Source: Thermoplasmata archaeon
GTDB taxonomy: Archaea > Thermoplasmatota > Thermoplasmata > Thermoplasmatales > Thermoplasmataceae
DNA length: 9,381 nucleotides
Assembly (NCBI GenBank): GCA_021797955.1
Contig: JAJZYV010000042.1
Span: 1-9,381, forward strand
Reading direction: 5' to 3'
Positions 5,827-9,381 of the stretch are shown piece after piece. The translations under genes and the position numbers were made by a program. Position 1 is the first letter of the stretch. Each line of letters begins with the position of its first letter. The notes beneath the pieces are model-generated. The model did no database searches. It was not told where the DNA came from and worked only from the letters and a program-made list of their open reading frames with translations.

Positions 5827-6236
5827 TTATATCTCTCCACAAGATCATGATACAGGTGTTCAGCCCTTTTCCTTAAGTTGTCCATATTTTTATTATACAA
5901 TTGAATTTTTTCATTTTCCGTGTCCATTTTTCCTATCCTCTTGAATTCATTTGAAATAATCTCTGCTGTGTATAACAGGACACTCTGTAAACTTTCAGGA
6001 TCCGGATAAGGAGTTTTCATATGTTCCGATATTTTCATATCTTCGTACTCTTTCAGTTGATCCATTTTCTTTTCTCCTTCCAGTGATTCCTTTAAAACTT
6101 CTAATGTTTCAATAAAGAAATCAAGTATCATTGTGATGTTAGTGTGAGTTGTCTTTTCCCGCATTTCATAGAGCTTGTCTGTAATATCTTCATTACCCAC
6201 AATGATTGAGGCTATTTCCTGTTGATTCTCTGTCAT
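5823..6236 (-). CDS. Conserved-looking helical protein of unknown function
   Basis: I do not recognise this 137-residue protein. It is soluble, rich in Glu, Lys and Met, has no cysteines and no membrane segment, and looks almost entirely alpha-helical; stretches such as TMILDFFIETLEVLKESLEG and the C-terminal part with RKRAEHLYHDLVERYK suggest amphipathic or coiled-coil helices. ATG 6236 is preferred over the in-frame TTG 6257 because it lies about 30 bases from the TTTTAAAA box at 6262-6269, giving a leaderless or nearly leaderless transcript. It is first in a two-gene unit with dtdA (GTGA overlap). That arrangement suggests a linked role, for example an accessory or RNA-related protein, but this is inference from position alone. 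An alternative is a stand-alone regulator or chaperone-like helical bundle. Confidence 0.75.
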   Translation of the reverse strand: MTENQQEIASIIVGNEDITDKLYEMREKTTHTNITMILDFFIETLEVLKESLEGEKKMDQLKEYEDMKISEHMKTPYPDPESLQSVLLYTAEIISNEFKRIGKMDTENEKIQLYNKNMDNLRKRAEHLYHDLVERYK

Positions 6237-6261
6237 TCCAATCGGATAATTATGCAAAACG

Positions 6262-6271
6262 TTTTAAAAAC
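6262..6271 (+). promoter_or_regulatory. TATA box of valS, probably shared with the divergent unit
   Basis: TTTTAAAA (6262-6269) is self-complementary. Its centre lies about 25 bases upstream of the valS ATG (6290) and about 30 bases upstream of ATG 6236 on the other strand. Both distances suit leaderless archaeal transcripts. The only other AT box, CTTTTAAG at 6271-6278, is too close to valS for leaderless use but could supply upstream contacts for the minus-strand promoter. Confidence 0.5.
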
Positions 6272-6289
6272 TTTTAAGATTCCACCGGC

Positions 6290-8632
6290 ATGGATTATGA
6301 TATATCCCTTATGGAAGAAAGAATAAGGGAAAAATGGAAGAAAAATAAAATCTCCAAACCTGTCAATGCGCATTCAAACGGAATTATTTTCAGCATAGAC
6401 ACTCCTCCTCCAACTGTATCCGGGGAAATACATATTGGGCATGCTTTCTCGTATCCTCACCAGGATATGATTGCCCGTTTTAAAAGAATGAAGGGATACA
6501 AAGTTATCTATCCCTTTGGTTATGATAACAATGGCCTGGCAACAGAAAGATATGTGGAAAAAATAAGAAAAGTCAGCCTTACCAATATGGACAGGAAAGA
6601 AGCAATTAAAACTTGCGAAGAAACAAGCAAGATTGCTATGGGAGAAATGAGAAATGCCATGGAGAAACTTGCTATTTCCGCCGATTTTGATATAGCATAT
6701 GTGACATATTCCAGGGAAGTTTGGAAAATATCTCAGGCCTTTTTCTTGGATTTGTTGAGAAATAATATAGCATACAGGAGCGAAGGCATGACAATAGCAT
6801 GCCCAACTTGCAGGACTGCAATTTCACAGATTGAAATGGAAGACAGGGAGTTGGAAACAGATTTTGTAACTCTAAGGTTTAATGGTGAAGACGGTTCTAC
6901 CATAGATATTGCAACAACTAGACCAGAAATGTTAGCAGCATGTGTAGCGATTGCCATAAACCCAAAGGATCCAAGGGCAATGTATCTTTCTAAAAGAAAA
7001 TTCATAGTGCCAATTTACGGTCAGGCAATTGGGGTCATTCAGGATGAACGTGTGCTAATGGATAAGGGAACTGGAACAGAAATGGTATGTACATTCGGGG
7101 ACCAGACAGATTATGAAATCTGGAAAGAGCATAATCTGCCTCTAACTAAATTGCTAGACAGCAGGGGATTTATCAGGGACAACTCTCACCTAGAAGGATT
7201 AAAACCAGAAGAGGGAAGGAAGAAAATTAAGGGAATTCTCAAAGAAAAAGGATTTGTGATTGAGACAAAGAGAATAAAACACTCAGTAAACACTCACGAG
7301 AGGTGTGGGACGCCCATCGAAATAGGGGTCAGCAAACAATGGTATCTCAGGTATATGGATAAGAAAGAGGAACTGCTTGAGATTGGCAGAGAAATAAAAT
7401 GGACACCAGATTATATGAGGGTAAGATATGAGAACTGGGTTAAGGGATTAAAATGGGACTGGTGCATTTCAAGACAGAGAATTATGGGAATACCCATTCC
7501 AGTATGGTACTGTCATGAATGTGGTACAATCAACACACCAGATGCAGACAAAATTCCGGTTGATCCAAGATTTGAATCACTTTTAAAGTGTAAAAAATGT
7601 GGTTCTAAAGATTTGGAAAGCGAAACAGATGTTCTGGATACATGGTTCACTTCCTCCATTTCCCCATCAATTATCTCGAATGCGTATGGTATGGATGAAA
7701 ATTTTATTCCAATGAATGTCAGATTTCAGGGTCACGACATAATATCAACATGGGCATTCACAACAATTTACAGAAGCATGATCCACTTCCAAAAAATACC
7801 ATGGGATAGAATTGTAATAAGCGGAAACGTTTTTGACTCACGCGGACAGAAAATGAGCAAAAGCAAGGGAAATGCAGTAGATCCCATGGAAATGGTAAAA
7901 AAGTACGGAGCGGACGGAGTAAGATTATGGGACACTTCTGTAACAACCTGGGATGATATCTCATTAAAGGAACAGGAACTGGTCAGGGGAAGGAGAACAA
8001 TCATTAAACTATATAATGCGGTATCTCTGGTCTCCGGAATAGAAAAATCTCAGGAAAAAAAGGTAACTTTGCCATTTAACAAATGGATTCTTGAATCATC
8101 CAACAGAACAATAAAAAAAGCATCAGATGCATATGAGAATTTTGACATAGCCAAGGCCAGAATAGAAATAGACCAGTTATTCTGGGGTGACTTCTGTGAC
8201 AACTATCTTGAAATGATTAAACCCTACATATCATCGGGAAATGCACAGGAAAGAGAGGAAATTTCATGGGTCTCAAGAAGAGTTATCACGGATATACTTA
8301 AGTTGTACGCTCCCATAACGCCATACATAACTGAAGAATGTTTTGGAATGCTGGGCAATCAGGGATTAATTGTAAATGAAACCTGGCCTGAGCCTGAGGA
8401 AAAAAATCAAGATATCATGGGGGAATTCGCAGCAGTACTTGAATTAATTTCTGCGCTTCGAAAGGCAAAAAGCAGCGCGAAATCAAGCAAGACAAGCTAT
8501 ACTGGATTTTTGGTGACATGCAAAACAGATTTGAATGAAAAATACGAAGAGATCATAAGAAAGACCCTGAGGGAAGACAACGTGAAATTTGTCAGGGGAG
8601 AGCAAAACGAAGCAGTTGTGATATCGAACTGA
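6290..8632 (+). CDS. valS: Valyl-tRNA synthetase, archaeal type
   Basis: ValRS activates valine with ATP and charges tRNA-Val, and its CP1 editing domain removes mischarged threonine. In 780 residues the class Ia hallmarks appear in order: PPPTVSGEIHIGH with HIGH at 48-51, the archaeal-type YDNNGLATER (78-87), a first zinc motif CPTC (171-174), the editing domain (about 190-340) with ATTRPEM (208-214) and GTGTEMVCTFGDQTD (260-274), WDWCISRQR (389-397), a zinc knuckle CHEC...CKKC (408-437), LDTWFTSS (449-456) and KMSKS (521-525). The anticodon-binding domain fills about 590-720. The long C-terminal coiled coil of bacterial ValRS is absent, as in archaeal relatives. The usual Pro of GLPTER is Ala. 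ATG 6290 has no Shine-Dalgarno but lies about 25 bases from TTTTAAAA, so the mRNA is probably leaderless. It is divergent from the dtdA unit. ValRS is favoured over IleRS and LeuRS by these motifs. Confidence 0.95.
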   Translation: MDYDISLMEERIREKWKKNKISKPVNAHSNGIIFSIDTPPPTVSGEIHIGHAFSYPHQDMIARFKRMKGYKVIYPFGYDNNGLATERYVEKIRKVSLTNMDRKEAIKTCEETSKIAMGEMRNAMEKLAISADFDIAYVTYSREVWKISQAFFLDLLRNNIAYRSEGMTIACPTCRTAISQIEMEDRELETDFVTLRFNGEDGSTIDIATTRPEMLAACVAIAINPKDPRAMYLSKRKFIVPIYGQAIGVIQDERVLMDKGTGTEMVCTFGDQTDYEIWKEHNLPLTKLLDSRGFIRDNSHLEGLKPEEGRKKIKGILKEKGFVIETKRIKHSVNTHERCGTPIEIGVSKQWYLRYMDKKEELLEIGREIKWTPDYMRVRYENWVKGLKWDWCISRQRIMGIPIPVWYCHECGTINTPDADKIPVDPRFESLLKCKKCGSKDLESETDVLDTWFTSSISPSIISNAYGMDENFIPMNVRFQGHDIISTWAFTTIYRSMIHFQKIPWDRIVISGNVFDSRGQKMSKSKGNAVDPMEMVKKYGADGVRLWDTSVTTWDDISLKEQELVRGRRTIIKLYNAVSLVSGIEKSQEKKVTLPFNKWILESSNRTIKKASDAYENFDIAKARIEIDQLFWGDFCDNYLEMIKPYISSGNAQEREEISWVSRRVITDILKLYAPITPYITEECFGMLGNQGLIVNETWPEPEEKNQDIMGEFAAVLELISALRKAKSSAKSSKTSYTGFLVTCKTDLNEKYEEIIRKTLREDNVKFVRGEQNEAVVISN

Positions 8633-8702
8633 TCATTTTATCCATTCAATTTGAAATCGTTGAGCAGCAGTAGAAGATCATGATTTGTATCGCGGTATAC
8701 GC

Positions 8703-8714
8703 AAATTAAAATAA
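8703..8714 (+). promoter_or_regulatory. Possible TATA box of the small membrane-protein gene
   Basis: An A/T-only run, AATTAAAATAAA, lies about 35 bases upstream of ATG 8744. At normal spacing it would give a leader of about ten bases, with GGT at 8736-8738 as a weak ribosome contact. The match to box A is modest, and read-through from valS (111-base gap) is also possible. Confidence 0.25.
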
Positions 8715-8743
8715 AGTGGATGGTATTGGAAGTTTGGTAAGAA

Positions 8744-9253
8744 ATGTACCTGACTCCAGAAAGAGCACTGAAAATAGGAATGATAATAGTAGTCGTTTCA
8801 GTGATAATTCTTGGAATATCCGTTTACGGTGTGGTGGAATCCGAAATACAAAGCCATCCATACACAGTTCTGGGAAAAAATATTCAGCAAATTCCAGTTA
8901 ATGTAACGGCGGGTGCTCTAGTTACTTATTCAGTTGTTATAAAAAGCAACAATACTAACCAATTTACAGCATGGATTTCCGAGCCATCCGGAAATAAACT
9001 ACTGGAATCAAATTTCACAGGAAGCGGAATATCAGAATCAATCGTGGCTTCTGTTGGAGGACAGTGGGTACTGCACGTTGAAAACAAAGGAACCAACTCA
9101 TCAGTATTACAGATTCATGTAGGTCAGATAACACAGGCTATTGAAGCAGGTCTATATGGAGGAATAACGGCTCTGGTTGTTGGCCTTATCCTGATTGCAT
9201 ATTTCTTTAACATGCTTAAAAGGCAGAGGGTAAGACAGGGTGAAAGATTTTAA
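8744..9253 (+). CDS. Two-helix membrane protein with sequon-rich external domain
   Basis: A 169-residue protein with one hydrophobic segment near the N-terminus (about 11-31, IGMIIVVVSVIILGISVYG), a polar beta-rich middle (about 33-135) and a second membrane segment (about 137-158, GLYGGITALVVGLILIAYFF). It ends in a basic tail, KRQRVRQGERF, which places both termini in the cytoplasm and the middle outside. The outer domain contains four N-x-S/T sequons (NVT 53, NNT 69, NFT 90, NSS 118), consistent with archaeal surface N-glycosylation, and no cysteines. Stretches such as VTYSVVIKSNN and VGGQWVLHVEN suggest a small beta-sandwich resembling emp24/GOLD-like or PPC-like folds; that resemblance is weak. 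I do not recognise a named family. ATG 8744 is the first start before the hydrophobic segment. Its 3' end faces the next gene with only two bases between the stop codons. Confidence 0.8.
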   Translation: MYLTPERALKIGMIIVVVSVIILGISVYGVVESEIQSHPYTVLGKNIQQIPVNVTAGALVTYSVVIKSNNTNQFTAWISEPSGNKLLESNFTGSGISESIVASVGGQWVLHVENKGTNSSVLQIHVGQITQAIEAGLYGGITALVVGLILIAYFFNMLKRQRVRQGERF

Positions 9254-9255
9254 TT

Positions 9256-9381
9256 TCACCCAATATAGATATGAAAATAGAAATGGAAAATGAATCCTAT
9301 TGCATAAGTTATTGCAGCTGCTCCGAGTGATAACATGGATGCCCTCAATGCAGATTTCAGGATTGAAATATTCAGAGCTAT
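9256..9381 (-). CDS. C-terminal end of a membrane protein, possibly VIT1/CCC1-like
   Basis: The last 41 codons and TGA stop (9258-9256) of a minus-strand gene run off the right edge of the window. The translated tail starts IALNISILKSALRASMLSLG and continues with AAAITYAIGFIF, a polar lead-in followed by a glycine/alanine-rich membrane helix and an aromatic end (HFYFHIYIG). The pattern LkSalR...lG.aAa.iTY.iG resembles the last helix of VIT1/CCC1 iron-manganese transporters (DUF125), but forty residues are too few for certainty, and other small polytopic families fit. The frame contains no stops. The gene converges on the two-helix protein with a two-base gap between the stop codons. Confidence 0.55.
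   Translation of the reverse strand: MALNISILKSALRASMLSLGAAAITYAIGFIFHFYFHIYIG

Noticed and set aside
8633..8743. Terminator after valS
   Set aside because: No stem followed by a T-run and no strong oligo-T tract was found; TCATTTTAT at the stop is too short to call.
8716..8901. Plus-strand open frame overlapping the start of the two-helix protein
   Set aside because: Low-complexity Ser/Asn/Arg translation in another frame, without motifs; the membrane-protein frame is the coherent one.
1..9381. CRISPR array, tRNA or rRNA genes
   Set aside because: No regularly spaced direct repeats, cloverleaf elements or rRNA-like stretches were seen on either strand.

Overview
The window looks like chromosome of a low-GC euryarchaeon, most likely of the Thermoplasmata (Thermoplasmatales-like). 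The archaeal assignment rests on an archaeal-type valyl-tRNA synthetase, an archaeal D-aminoacyl-tRNA deacylase (DtdA/GEK1 family, not bacterial Dtd), a Tsr3-type rRNA aminocarboxypropyltransferase, TATA-like boxes at leaderless spacing, and a membrane protein rich in N-glycosylation sequons. The order-level assignment is inference from overall feel and gene content.

Layout from left to right. (1) 1-1019, plus strand: the 3' part of a metallo-beta-lactamase-fold hydrolase, then a Tsr3-like rRNA modification enzyme. (2) 1012-4399, minus strand: an apparent three-gene operon read from right to left. It holds a fold-type II PLP enzyme related to threonine synthase, a DUF1611 (DgcN-like) P-loop protein joined to it by a one-base TAATG overlap, and a QueC/MurL-like PP-loop ATPase with a five-cysteine zinc-site motif. 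(3) 4400-4735: AT-rich DNA with the operon promoter and several inverted repeats but no intact gene. (4) 4697-5059, plus strand: the 3' remnant of a TnpB (IS200/IS605 or IS1341-type) gene, ending five bases short of the next gene. (5) 5065-6236, minus strand: a charged helical protein of unknown function, then dtdA overlapping it by GTGA. (6) 6237-6289: a compact divergent promoter region in which one palindromic TTTTAAAA could serve both directions. (7) 6290-8632, plus strand: valS. (8) 8744-9253, plus strand: a small two-helix surface protein. (9) 9256-9381, minus strand: the C-terminal end of a membrane protein, possibly VIT1/CCC1-like.

Several genes serve translation: tsr3 modifies small-subunit rRNA, valS charges tRNA, and dtdA removes D-amino acids from tRNA. 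The most interesting part is the PLP enzyme / DUF1611 / PP-loop operon. A characterised DUF1611 member (DgcN) acts on D-glutamate, and MurL, a relative by motif layout of the PP-loop protein, is an ATP-dependent glutamyl epimerase of peptidoglycan synthesis. Archaea of this type lack murein. The operon is therefore a candidate for an undescribed ATP-dependent amino-acid pathway, possibly involving D-amino acids. This is a hypothesis from motif recognition only, because no database search was possible.
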